A program made the translations under genes and the position numbers. A DNA stretch of 64,000 nt from Theocolax elegans (taxonomy: Eukaryota; Arthropoda; Insecta; Hymenoptera; Cerocephalidae). This document shows, one piece after another, positions 10,386 through 20,096 of the stretch. The stretch lies in NCBI GenBank assembly GCA_026168455.1, contig CM047427.1:42690846-42754845 (forward strand), written 5' to 3'. How positions within the stretch are numbered: the stretch's first letter is position 1; every line of letters starts with the position of its first letter. Under the pieces are notes generated by a model. It saw nothing but the letters and a program-made list of their open reading frames with translations, was not told the origin of the DNA and did not search any database.

Positions 10386-10805
10386 AGCGCGATCGCCTAG
10401 CCCCTTCGCGTGTATAAAGTCTTCGCAGCTGGTTTTGCCTAGAGAAACCACTGCGGCGAATTATTTTATTTCAATTTAATAAATAAATTCGTTCCAGCGC
10501 GGGGTCTATTTTATATTGTGAGAGCGTGTTGAAAATAGATCCTTTCGGGAGAGGTAGTTGCCCCACCCCCTCCATTTTAAAGAAAATTTTGAATATTTGT
10601 TTTCTTTTTTATACGGGACGCGGCGAAATAATTATTGTTGATTTTATTGTGAGTTCGAGAGCATATTATTTTTATTTGGCTCTCCTCCCCTCCCTGACCC
10701 ACGCATATATTATATGTAGTAAAATAATTAATAATTGTATTATTTATTACTAATTAATATTTATAATATATGCAACATTTTTTGTGTGTGAATAAAATAT
10801 ATTTT

Positions 10806-12288
10806 GCAACTATTGTTAATTATTTAGACTTGTTTGCAAGTTAAATAATTAACGTTAAGTAACTTTGTGTGAATCAGCCGCAAAGTTACGATAGTTGTAA
10901 TATTAATTATTTAAACTCGTGTGTGAGTAAAATAATTAAAATTATTTTTTTATTACAATTATCTAACAGTGATTACTTAATTTAATATTTGGTATTTATT
11001 AAGTATTACTGTTCACGATACTTGTATTATATTTTTGTAAATTTTTGAGTGTAAGAAAATTTTTTTTTTATAACTCGTGTTGATTGTTTAGACTTTTTGC
11101 AAGTTAAACAATTAATGAAGTATCTTTGTGCGATTGTTCCGAAAAGATACGAGAGTTGTAAAATATAATTATTTAGACTCGAGAGTGAGTTAAATAATTG
11201 AATTTTTTTTTGCATGTATCTGAATGATCGGCATCTAACCTAATATTTTGTATTCGGTATTTGCTGTGAAATTTTAATATATGTTAAAGACTTTCTTTTC
11301 TCTTTTTGGTGTGTTTAAATTATATCTCCACACATTTTTATCAATTACTTAGATTTGTTTGTTAGTTAAATAATTGGTTATTTTTTTTTTGGTGTGTTTG
11401 AGTAAAATAATTCGCTATATAAATTTAATTGTTTAGACTTGTTAGCAAGTTAAATAATTAAATTTTCATTTCCTTTTCGTTCAATTTATTAAAAAAAAAG
11501 GAAATATAAATTATTTCAACTTGATAGCAACATAAATTATTTATTTAGTCCTTTTTAGGATAAAATAAATATATTTCGCTGAAAAATTGTTGTTTAGGAC
11601 GACAATTAGTGAAATAATTATTTTGTTGCAAACCATACGGGATTTACAACATTTAGTAAATACCCCTACAGCTTGAAATAATTTAATTAAATTTGTGTTT
11701 GTAGAGTAGTGTAAATTATAAATGAAAATTTTTTATTTGTTTTGGGCTTGGATAAGCAAAATAATAAATAGTGTCTTGGTTTGTGTGAATCACAAGACAC
11801 TGTATTTATTTTTATATTTATTTTAAAATTAATTATTTAGGCTCGTTAGCGAGATAAATAATTTAATTTTTTCTTTTCTTTTCTTCCTTTATAATTTGTT
11901 GTTTCTGTATTTATTAATAGATTGAAACTTTAATTATTTCAATTTCCATAACAAAATAAATTCTTTTCACCAGTGAGGAATCTTTTGGATTATAACTGGC
12001 GAGAGAGATATTTTGGGAAATCGTCAAATTTACCATTACTTGTATATTACCGACGATATTGAAATAATTTAAAGATTTTTTTTTGTTAATAATTATTTTT
12101 GCTTGCAGAAGCAATTGTATAGAGTCTTGGTGTGTGTGAGTCATAAGACGCTACTATAAACATTAATTATTTAGACTTGTGAGCAAGTTAAATAATTAAT
12201 TTCAATTTGGTGCAAGTGTTAAGTGTGTGATTTGCCACAACTTTAACCAACAAAATTTAATTATTTTGTCCTTCTAAGGACAAAATAA
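10806..12288 (+). repeat. Array of related hairpins and three-way junctions in the C1 leader
   Basis: Type A hairpins have a stem AATTATTT/AAATAATT with an inner ACTTG/CAAGT or ACTC/GAGT stem: 10815-10853, 10903-10939, 11080-11115, 11167-11199, 11424-11462, 11829-11866, 12163-12199; variants with GTCC/GGAC at 11538-11571 and 12261-12288. Type B hairpins carry a TGTGAATCA-like loop: 10859-10867 with 10881-10889, 11120-11127 with 11143-11150, 11770-11778 with 11793-11801, about 12124-12128 with 12145-12149. In the first two units an outer stem (10806-10813 with 10891-10898; 11072-11076 with 11153-11157) closes one A and one B hairpin into a Y shape. Stem changes are compensated, e.g. ATTATTT/AAATAAT versus ATTGTTT/AAACAAT and GTAAC/GTTAC versus GTATC/GATAC versus GTGTC/GACAC. 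Confidence 0.8.
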
Positions 12289-12468
12289 ATTTCTTTTAAA
12301 GAAAATCTTTTGGATTTTGATCAAGTAAATTAATTTTGTTGGTACACTAGTCGGTGCATTTTTTTTACAATTTATTGTAATTAAGCCGACACCAAATTTT
12401 TTTTTACTCGTTGGGAGTAATAATTATTTTATTGTGGTGAGTCCAATAAAATAATTTCCAATTGAAAA

Positions 12469-15243
12469 TTGGATACTTCCGAAGTATTTGAAACACTAGG
12501 GATTTCATCTGAAATCTCGGTTGAGAGTACTTCTCCCGACGTAACACGTCGGCTGCTGCTGGTCAAAAAAATAATGGCCAGCAGCTATGAAGCCCGAATA
12601 GCCCAGCTTATGCGTGAATCACGCATAGCTAAGGATATTCGTCGGGAAACGAAGAAGCTTCCGATTGAGGCAGTGTATGCCCAATTGGAGCATCTAAGTT
12701 AAAACGCAAATGACGAAGAGGCGGAGTGCCGTGAACGCCTTTTGCGTCACCGGATAAGATGTGTAGACATTAATTTGGAAATACCATGGTTCCCTGAATA
12801 CGATGAGAATGTAAGGGCAGAGCCTGCACATAAACCTCTAGTATGTCAGGAACTATGGGAAATTAGGAAACCTCGTTCCAGGAAAGGGAGTGTGGTCCCA
12901 TCAGGAACGGAAGTTTCCTGCGAGTCCGAATTGTCGGATCGCGAAAGGGTTGCTAGTGACAGAGCACCTATCCCTGAAGAAGATGGAGCTCTGTCACCAA
13001 GTGATCTGTCTAGAAACTCGCCAACGAGTACTGCACAAAGCCCGAGGTTGGCATCAACAGGTGCTATACCTAAACGGTTTGATGAGGTATTGGCAGCTAA
13101 CATGACCACGACTGCAATCCCTTATGTTCCTGTTTCGGTGGCTGCAACATCATGCACAACCACTACGTCGACGGTTACGACCGTGACGACTGCTCAACTC
13201 GGAGGTTTTTATGTACCCGCACATTACCTCCCAATTGAAGAGCAGAGAAACAGCGGACATCTTGGCACTAGAGAGAGTGAAGTGCCAACACAACATTTTG
13301 ACTTGGGTTCGCAGACGGAAGCCGACCGTCGTACGTCACGAGGATACACCTCTAGACAATACGACAACAGGCAACCCGAGGCTAATACAACTGAACGTCA
13401 ATTTGTTGATGATAGGAATGGATATGACCTTTCTAATTAAGTCAGTGTTCAATCTTACGAAAAACCGAGATTTGAACAGAGACGTCGTGAGACCTCTTCT
13501 AAGACTTGTGAGGGACAAGATAGAAGAGAGAGGCGTGAGTACACGACTCCAAACAGAAAGTCACGATACCATCGTTCTGTGAGTAGAGCCTCAAGCAATG
13601 ATGAACGTCGTGATAGCTGTACGGAGAGACGTACTCAGAACTCGACGACCGAGCACAGCCGGAAATTCCGGAGCAAGGTCACAGAGAGAGGTCGGACAGA
13701 CGTAGAGAAACGCGTCGAGAGAAACGTGCGGTGGCCACTTGCGATCAGAGTACTCAGATGGACTCGTCCAATGGGTATCAGTCTGATCGCGAACCTGCTC
13801 GTAGGAGATCCGATTCTCGTAGGGCGGCTGAAGGCCGACAAGAGAATAGGAATCCTTCTACCAGCAGGCGTAGGAGTTCCCGGACGGATAATAGAGATGA
13901 CCGTCGGGAAAGAGACTCCTACGAGGCCAGGCCAAGTTATCGTGAAGACGATAACCGAAGGCACGATCGGACAGGGTGCGCACGAGAGCTGCGAATCTGC
14001 GAACATGTCCTTTGATGGTGAGACCAAAAAGAACGCGGAAGAGTTTCTGAACCGTTTGCACGACTTCAGAAATGACAACGAGTTCTCGGATCGCAGGATG
14101 TTCAGTGCACTGCCCAATGTGTTCTCAAAATCAGCTCTGTTCTGGTATAGAACAGTTCAGCCATCTCTTCGAGATTGGCGTGATTTTGAGATCGAGTTCC
14201 TAAATGAGTATGGCCGTATAATAAATGACGAAGATTTACTCATGGAACTTCGATCAAGAACACAAAATGAGGGAGAAAAGGCTACGACGTTCTTGAACTG
14301 TTTCAGAGCGATCGTAAATAAATTTAAATGCCCTCCCTCATTAGAACAACAAGTGAAAATGGCCTACTCGCAGATGAGGCCAGACTACCGTAGGTACATA
14401 CCAGTACGACAAATCAGGAATTTCTCTGATTTGACAAGCTACGGTAAAGAGTACGAGCAGCTTTTAACATGGGACACGAAATTCTCCAGTTCCAACGTTA
14501 AGCGCGAGAAGCTCGTACCAGATGTTTTCCCGAAACAGAGTGATGGAGCATGAGTTTCGGGCAAAGTGGCGACTGTTACCGTAAAAAGTAAGGATGAGTC
14601 TTCTCATTCGGATAAACAGTCGTCGAAGAAAACTATTAAGAAGAAGAGCAAGAAAAGTGCGAAAAACTCGCTAAACTCTTCTTCGAGCGAATACGAAGCA
14701 GCCGCTGTGTACGGTACTTCCAACGTCGCTAATAGTTTTCAGAAACGATACGGCAAATCGAATAATGGAGTTAGTGCTCACAATTGGAAATCCGTATCGT
14801 ACGTGCCTGTTTCTCAACAGTCACCTGGGCAACAAAAACAGAGCTCGGGCAAAAGAGAAAGACGTGTTTTGACGAATTCTCAACTGCCCCAGCAAAATGT
14901 TTTTGTCCCACAAAAGGCACAAAACCTGGTGAGGTATGTGGAACCACAGGCAATGGCAGTAAACCCAACGAACCTGAGCACCAACTTTGTCGGCGTGTGT
15001 TTCACATGCGAAAAAGTCGGTCATAGGTCGTCGGATTGCCCGAGCCGAACATGCTACCGATGCGGAAACATTGGGCACTCCGCTGAGCAGTGCTCTACCG
15101 AATTGGTAGCAAAGGAGTGCCAGCTGTGTGGAACTAGTGGCGTTACACTCCAAGCATGTCCTAACTGCGTCAGATTCCTCCAGAACGTGGGAAACCTGAA
15201 CGCAGGGCACCCAAGCTGCCCCGGGCGCCCTGCACTGCAGTAA
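12469..15243 (+). pseudogene. C1 gag (capsid and nucleocapsid), broken
   Basis: The N-terminal part (12469 to about 13600) is in one frame but has stops at 12700-12702 and 13438-13440; C2 reads through the first of these positions. The frame opens without an ATG; the first in-frame ATG is at 12574. An Arg/Ser-rich linker follows (best frame 13731-14015, shifted relative to its surroundings). From about 14005 to 14500 comes a retrotransposon gag capsid domain (motifs FLNRLHDF, ALFWYRT, WRDFEIEF, FLNCFRAIVNKF). A stop at 14551-14553 interrupts it. The open frame 14566-15243 has two CX2CX4HX4C knuckles (CFTCEKVGHRSSDC, CYRCGNIGHSAEQC) and a third in which His is replaced by Val (CQLCGTSGVTLQAC). 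Gag would form the particle and bind the genomic RNA. It overlaps pol by about 80 nt. Confidence 0.85.
15189..15233 (+). promoter_or_regulatory. -1 ribosomal frameshift signal between gag and pol
   Basis: The heptamer GGGAAAC (15189-15195) reads G GGA AAC in the gag frame, the canonical X XXY YYZ arrangement. Six bases later a GC-rich stem begins: GCAGGGC (15202-15208) pairs with GCCCTGC (15227-15233), with a possible inner CCC/GGG. The pol frame is the -1 frame, is open from 15165, and gag ends at 15243, so the heptamer sits inside the overlap. The same signal is conserved in C2 at 53665-53709. Confidence 0.85.
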
Positions 15244-16200
15244 GTAAACCGCATGGTTTACAAGGGCAAGAGTTTAAGGTTGGAGAACCCTCTAAACTCT
15301 TAAAGAAGTCTAGCAAATCCTTTGCTGACTTCTCTAAAGTCCTTAACGGAGATCAAATTCCCACTCAGACCGAAGTTGGTGTTGAAAGTAAGTCTGAGTG
15401 TAAGGATCCTAAACGTTCTGAGGATTCGACAGATGGAAAAGTTCTTAAAACACAACCTGTCAATCCCACCCGAGCTTTGCAAGGTAAAACAGAACAAGGA
15501 ACCTTATTAGACCAACAAAAGCGTGAGGCTAAAGATTGGTCTAAGGAACTCCAAAGGCAAATATACTCTGATAGCAGAGATATTATTGGTGAAGAAGGCG
15601 TAAAGAGATCGTTATCTCAGTCACTTAGCACCATCGGAGTGAACGACCTTGGTTGTTGCTCATCGTCACCCCGTTGTGACACACCTAGTAAAGAGGACAA
15701 GAAGCCCTTGGTGGAGAAGGAAATTGTCCTCAACAACGAGCCCTTGGTGGAGAAGGTAGTTGTCGATGGTGTGCATAATATGAACCGTACATACTCGTTG
15801 CCGAGAAGCACAGTTCAGGGGGGGGGGCAGATGCCGTACCAAGTACGTCTAAAATGACGCTTACAGCATCGACCCCTAACGACGATAGTCAAACCGATCA
15901 GATAATGCTGGAATCCAATCGGATAACCGGCTATTCTTTTTGGTACGACTCGGTGGAAAGGACTTTAAAGCACTTTTCGATCCTGGCGCCATGCTCCCTC
16001 TTGTACGATCAGATGTTGTCGAACAGTACAAGTTTAAATGGAGACCTGTCAAGGTTCTCGTGAAAGGTGTGGCTTGACCAGCACTTAAAGTCCTTGGCCT
16101 AATCGGCATTCTATTCTGTGTAGAAGGCCTTGATGGCAATATCCAACTGAGAATTGTAGAGAATATTGAGCATACCATCATTCTCGGTATGGATTTTCTA
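15240..16200 (+). pseudogene. C1 pol N-terminus and protease, frameshifted
   Basis: The pol frame is open from the gag overlap to 15857 as a polar linker containing two copies of an EPLVEK-type motif. It then shifts at a G-run (about 15820-15826). The protease region follows at about 15930-16200; in C2 the equivalent reads as a retropepsin with an unusual D-P-G-A at the active site where DSGA or DTGA is usual. In C1 the frame is shifted at this place, and an ILGMDFL-type protease end is visible at 16180-16200. The role would be processing of Gag and Pol. Confidence 0.75.
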
Positions 16201-16860
16201 CAACATTGGAATGACGCTGGACTCGAGGTGAATCGAGAGAAGTGTGAGTTTTGTTGTTCCAGTGTAACGTTCCTTGGGTACAAATTGGACGCGGACGGCC
16301 TGAGGCCTGACGAGGAACGAGTCGCTCCAGTCCTTGATTACCCTGCTCCTCGCAATGTCAAACAGCTGAAATCCTTTCCCGGGATGGTAGGCTGGTACTC
16401 TCGATTCATTAATCGAGAAGCTGACATTAAAGCTCCCCTTACCAAGTTGCTGCGTAAAGACCAGGCTTGGGATTGGGGCGAGGAGCAGGAGGAGGCGTTT
16501 CGTCAGCTTAGAGTTGCGTTAGCTGAAGCGCCTGTATTAGCCCGTCCACACTTGTCTAAGCCATTTACCGTCCAAAGTGACGCTAGTGACTTAGCATTAG
16601 GTGCGGTGTTGACGCAACTGGACGACGAGGGTTTTGAGTATCCGATTGTCTACGTCAGCTGATTATTAAATCGCGCTGAACGTAATTACATGACAACGGA
16701 AAAAGAATGCTTGACTCTCATATGGGCTATTAAGAGATTGAGACCATACATTGAGGCCTATCGATTCACGGCTGTGACCGACCATAGTGCTCTCAAATGG
16801 CTCAAAAATCTCAGAGAGCCGTCAGGTAGGTTGGCACGTTCGAAGTAATTACAGACCCAT
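16189..16860 (+). pseudogene. C1 pol: RT thumb and RNase H, with two deletions
   Basis: The protease end (MDFLQHW) is joined directly to the RT thumb region (EVNREKCEF, VTFLGYKL, GWYSRFI), so RT fingers and palm, including the catalytic YxDD, are missing; C2 retains that sequence between the same flanks. RNase H follows (TVQSDASDLALGAVL, then a stop at 16660-16662, then TVTDHSALKW-type sequence). A second deletion near 16840 removes the end of RNase H that C2 keeps. Short shared sequences at the breakpoints suggest deletion through microhomology or template switching. Confidence 0.85.
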
Positions 16861-16931
16861 GGTATATTGCTAGATTAAACGATGTACGCTCATGCCCTCA
16901 GAAATTTCCGGAGTGGAAAATTGAGGATGAT

Positions 16932-18092
16932 ATGCTATATTGTTTTACAAGTGATAAACTCTTGGACTCTGTAACAGAACGAGAAGAAGGCTGGCGCCTT
17001 GTTCTACCTTTAGAGCAGAGGAACCGAGTCTTAGTAGATTCTCATTTCCACCCATCCATGGGTCATATGGGAGTCGAAAAGACTTACGAAAGTGTTGCAA
17101 GAGACTATTATTGGCCAGGTATCTACCACGATACCCGCCAATTTGTTTTACAGTGTCTAATCTGTCAGAGCTATAAGACGTCTCAAGCAAGTCCTCAAGG
17201 CTGGATGGGTAAACGTAACATTGAGAAACCCTGGGCTGTTGTGGCAGCAGACGTAATGGAGCTTCCACGTAGTAAAAGTCAATACAAATACATCATAGTA
17301 TTTCAAGACTTGTTTACAAGGTGGATAGAGCTCAAACCATTACGTACGGCGACCGGTAAGTCGGTGTCGAAAGCATTCGAGGAACTCGTAGTCTTCCGTT
17401 GGGAAACGCCAGATTTCCTAATAACGGATAACGGGACTGAGTTCATCAACGGCATCATGTCGCGAATGCTGGAGGAGTATGGCATAAAACATGTCAGAAC
17501 CCCCCCTTACCGACCACAAGCCAACCCGGTGGAGAGAACAAATAGAACGTTAAAAACGATGATTGCGACGTTTGTGGATTCGGATCATCGTGGGTGGGAC
17601 ACACACTTGCACGAATTTCGCCATGCTATAAACACGGCAATGCAGTCAAGTACCAAAGTCTCACCCGCGTTCTTAAACTTCGGGCGTCATCCACAACCTG
17701 TGAAGGGTCTCCGCAGGGAAGTGGAAAAACAGGAATTTAAGATCCTGGACAATCCCGAAGTATGGCTAGATTATCTTAAAAGACTTGATGCTCTACGCGA
17801 CTTGGTCAAGAAATACATTGACGAGGAGCAAAGACGTCAAGAAAAGACCTACAACAGAAACAGACGTATTGCCTCGTTTCAGGTCGGAGATCTAGTCATG
17901 AGGAAGTGCCGAACACTTTCCCAAGGTGCGAAGGGCATATCTGCTAAACTGGCACCAAAGTGTGACGGACCCTTCGAAATTAAAGAAGTACTATCTCCAG
18001 TAATTCTGAGACTAGAAGAGTCTGGTAGGAAACGGACCGAGGTACACATATCTGATGTAAAAAGATATGTACCACCTCGGGTTGTCAAGTAA
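16932..18092 (+). CDS. C1 integrase (open part of pol)
   Basis: A 386-codon frame with a complete-looking integrase. Near residue 35 begins the HHCC zinc domain (HFHPSMGHMG ... CLICQ). The catalytic core shows Asp in AADVMELP, Asp in ITDNGTEF and Glu in NPVERTNR, a full DDE set. The C-terminus has the GPFEIKEVLSP motif of a GPY/F module; no chromodomain is seen. The true protein would be part of the Gag-Pol polyprotein, so the ATG at 16932 is only the first one of the open stretch. The role is insertion of element cDNA into chromosomes with a 4-bp stagger. It is the best-preserved pol part in C1. Confidence 0.9.
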   Translation: MLYCFTSDKLLDSVTEREEGWRLVLPLEQRNRVLVDSHFHPSMGHMGVEKTYESVARDYYWPGIYHDTRQFVLQCLICQSYKTSQASPQGWMGKRNIEKPWAVVAADVMELPRSKSQYKYIIVFQDLFTRWIELKPLRTATGKSVSKAFEELVVFRWETPDFLITDNGTEFINGIMSRMLEEYGIKHVRTPPYRPQANPVERTNRTLKTMIATFVDSDHRGWDTHLHEFRHAINTAMQSSTKVSPAFLNFGRHPQPVKGLRREVEKQEFKILDNPEVWLDYLKRLDALRDLVKKYIDEEQRRQEKTYNRNRRIASFQVGDLVMRKCRTLSQGAKGISAKLAPKCDGPFEIKEVLSPVILRLEESGRKRTEVHISDVKRYVPPRVVK

Positions 18093-18244
18093 AGCACTAA
18101 GGGTTGCGTATCGGTTCGCATGAGAACAGTTATCGAAGGTTGGGCCTGGTAACTGTATGCCATGCATTGAGAGTGTGATGTTCGAGAATACTTGTGTGTG
18201 AGTGAATAGGCAATTCTCCCTTATTCGTAAGTTATATTTTAATT

Positions 18245-18273
18245 ATGACTAATAAGCTTCTGTTTTATTTCAG
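18245..18273 (+). promoter_or_regulatory. Splice-acceptor-like site before ORF3
   Basis: TGACTAAT (a branch-point-like sequence, 18246-18253) is followed by a pyrimidine-rich tract ending TTTATTTCAG at 18273. Eight bases later comes ATG (18281). The same arrangement is kept in C2. It resembles the way env of some insect gypsy elements is made from a spliced mRNA. Confidence 0.55.
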
Positions 18274-18280
18274 CTCCCAG

Positions 18281-20035
18281 ATGGACCCAAACGGCGAGTT
18301 GATCGCCCTGACGGAGCAGATGCTCCAACAAAGAGCGATCGAGCGCGATGAAGAAGGCCACCGCCGGTTTGAGAAGGAGGCGGCCAGAAATCGTCGCGCA
18401 ATATCGCCGGACGCCCGAGACCTGGAAGCAGGAAACGGCGTCACTCCATCTCCGCCTCAACTCATACTGCTGGGGGAAAGCCCACCGACTTTGGAGACCA
18501 CTGACGAGGTAACTCCGGTGTCTCCCGAATGCTTCGAGGTACCTGCCGATGACCCGCTCGCTGGATGTACCCAGTCGGTGCGGGACATCGACCAGGTGCT
18601 AGTGGAGCTGGAAGGGACACCACGTGCATCAACGGTGGACCTCACTTCGTCGGTTGAGTCAACCCCACTGGAGCGGATGGAAGTGGATGTGCCTGCGGCA
18701 TTAGTACCGGGGCCATCCGCCAACATCTACCCCGCAGAGTATGCTGAGGATCTGCGTGAGGCAGAACGGGAGCAGCAGAAGACCGTCGCCGCAATTCGCC
18801 CACGCCGCAAGAAGAAGAAATCTAGCGGCAACAGGCAATTGACGATGGACGACTACGAATCAGGAGTCCCCGTCACACCCCGAGCAACGATTCGGCCGTT
18901 CTCGGAAGCAGGGACACTTGTCGTAGGTCCATCACGAGCAGGGAAACTCGATGTTGGGGTCGAGTCCCTGCCCAAGCAGGCGAAGACTGGGTCATCTACA
19001 TCCGGCCCGGTCATCACTAGGGGAATTGTCCTCCGACGATTGGTAGCAATACCGTTCGATCGGTCGGTGGATCCCCCTAAAAACGCCTGTTACAATTGCT
19101 GGGCGAACGACCACAGTCACCGGGAGTGTGCGATTTCGCAAAAGACATTCTGTCTTAATTGCGGACGCCGAGGGGTGACTGTGAGGGAGTGCCCCAGATG
19201 TTCGGAGCCGCATGATTTGTGGGTCCGAGAACGGGGTTACTCCCCCTTCGCGCCATCTAACCCCGTTGTACCGGCCGCTAAGGTCCCTGTCTCTCCACAG
19301 GCACCGAAGCGACCAACGCCACGGGCAGGTCCGAAGGAGTCAAAGAGGCGACGGGTGGAGACGCCCACCTGCAAGGAGGGTGCTAGGAAGGGCTCGTGCG
19401 TGAAGCCTGCCAGCAACAAACCTTCCTATGCGGAAGTGGTGGTGGGTCGCCGTGTGGAAGAGGCGACTCGCCGCCAGGCCGCTGCATTTGGCTTGGATTC
19501 CACGGGGCCCTTCGAGCAAGTGAAGGCAGCCCTAAGTGCGGTCGTCCAAGCCAAAGCGGACCAGAAGTCGAGGGAGTACAGAGAAAGCCTGAACGCTCCC
19601 TCGACCAGCGACCAAGCAGCGGAAGCAGAAAGGCAGGGACGCGAAGAGAGCGGGGCTCAGCCAGTCCCTGTCCAACGAGTCAGTGGAAAGGGTAAGACCA
19701 AGATCTCTGTTCCGAAACCTCGTGGGAAGCAATCGCAGAAGGCTCGGCCTAGCGACTTGCGACGGCTCACCCCGATGGAAGTCGACGCTACGAGGGTGGC
19801 TGGGTCATCTCGTCAGTCGACACCAAAGTCGGGAAATGGGTGTAAACCCCGTACATCTTCGGAGGTATCGGCTTCTTCAGCTGGGTCGATAGCACAATCC
19901 AGTGACGAGACGGACATTCTCAGAGAATGTCGCATGTTGCTGGATGCTGCTGCCAATCTCCCAGCTGATGTGGCACGAGATGTAGTACAGGAGGTGGTCC
20001 GTATCCTCAAGGACCGCATCCCTTTCCGCCACTGA
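18281..20035 (+). CDS. C1 ORF3: zinc-knuckle protein encoded after pol
   Basis: The frame is open from 18245 (596 codons) and from the ATG at 18281 (584 codons). I prefer 18281 because a splice-acceptor-like sequence ends just before it. The N-terminus is a charged, likely coiled-coil stretch (ALTEQMLQQRAIERDEEG). The middle is Pro/Ser/Thr-rich. At about residues 280-320 lies one canonical CX2CX4HX4C knuckle (CYNCWANDHSHREC) and a second with His replaced by Val (CLNCGRRGVTVREC) followed by CPRC, the same irregular pattern as the third knuckle of this element's gag. A basic, Pro-rich part and a helical C-terminus (LPADVARDVVQEVV) follow. No signal peptide or membrane segment is seen, so it is not an envelope protein. 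It occupies the env position, is open while gag and pol are broken, and may derive from gag. Function unknown; RNA binding is an inference. Confidence 0.8.
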   Translation: MDPNGELIALTEQMLQQRAIERDEEGHRRFEKEAARNRRAISPDARDLEAGNGVTPSPPQLILLGESPPTLETTDEVTPVSPECFEVPADDPLAGCTQSVRDIDQVLVELEGTPRASTVDLTSSVESTPLERMEVDVPAALVPGPSANIYPAEYAEDLREAEREQQKTVAAIRPRRKKKKSSGNRQLTMDDYESGVPVTPRATIRPFSEAGTLVVGPSRAGKLDVGVESLPKQAKTGSSTSGPVITRGIVLRRLVAIPFDRSVDPPKNACYNCWANDHSHRECAISQKTFCLNCGRRGVTVRECPRCSEPHDLWVRERGYSPFAPSNPVVPAAKVPVSPQAPKRPTPRAGPKESKRRRVETPTCKEGARKGSCVKPASNKPSYAEVVVGRRVEEATRRQAAAFGLDSTGPFEQVKAALSAVVQAKADQKSREYRESLNAPSTSDQAAEAERQGREESGAQPVPVQRVSGKGKTKISVPKPRGKQSQKARPSDLRRLTPMEVDATRVAGSSRQSTPKSGNGCKPRTSSEVSASSAGSIAQSSDETDILRECRMLLDAAANLPADVARDVVQEVVRILKDRIPFRH

Positions 20036-20082
20036 TTGAAGAGAGAAGAGGACAGCGCGCGGTCCCGAGGGAAGTAGAGTCT

Positions 20083-20093
20083 AGGGGGGGGGG
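20083..20093 (+). promoter_or_regulatory. Polypurine tract of C1
   Basis: A run of A and G's ends three bases before the 3' LTR (20097), the expected place for the plus-strand primer of reverse transcription. C2 has the equivalent GGGGGAGGGG at 60225-60234. Confidence 0.85.
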
Positions 20094-20096
20094 CTT

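Larger units (their letters stand above)
9849..12468 (+). other. Long structured 5' leader of C1
   Basis: About 2.6 kb between the primer site and gag, unusually long for a gypsy element. The first 600 bp are GC-richer with GA tracts (9927-9943, 10301-10320) and no convincing ORF; minus-strand open frames here are shadows. From about 10800 on it is very AT-rich and filled with related inverted repeats (see the hairpin array). Confidence 0.7.

Noticed and set aside
9878..10451. Minus-strand Ser/Leu/Arg-rich ORFs in the C1 leader
   Set aside because: Created by the GA tracts on the other strand (Ser-Leu repeats); no domain and non-conserved.
18457..19732. Minus-strand ORFs opposite ORF3
   Set aside because: Shadow frames of the GC-rich ORF3 coding sequence with low-complexity composition.
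18281..20035. Envelope gene in the env position
   Set aside because: No signal peptide, membrane segment, furin-type site or glycoprotein-like Cys pattern; zinc knuckles point to a gag-like protein.
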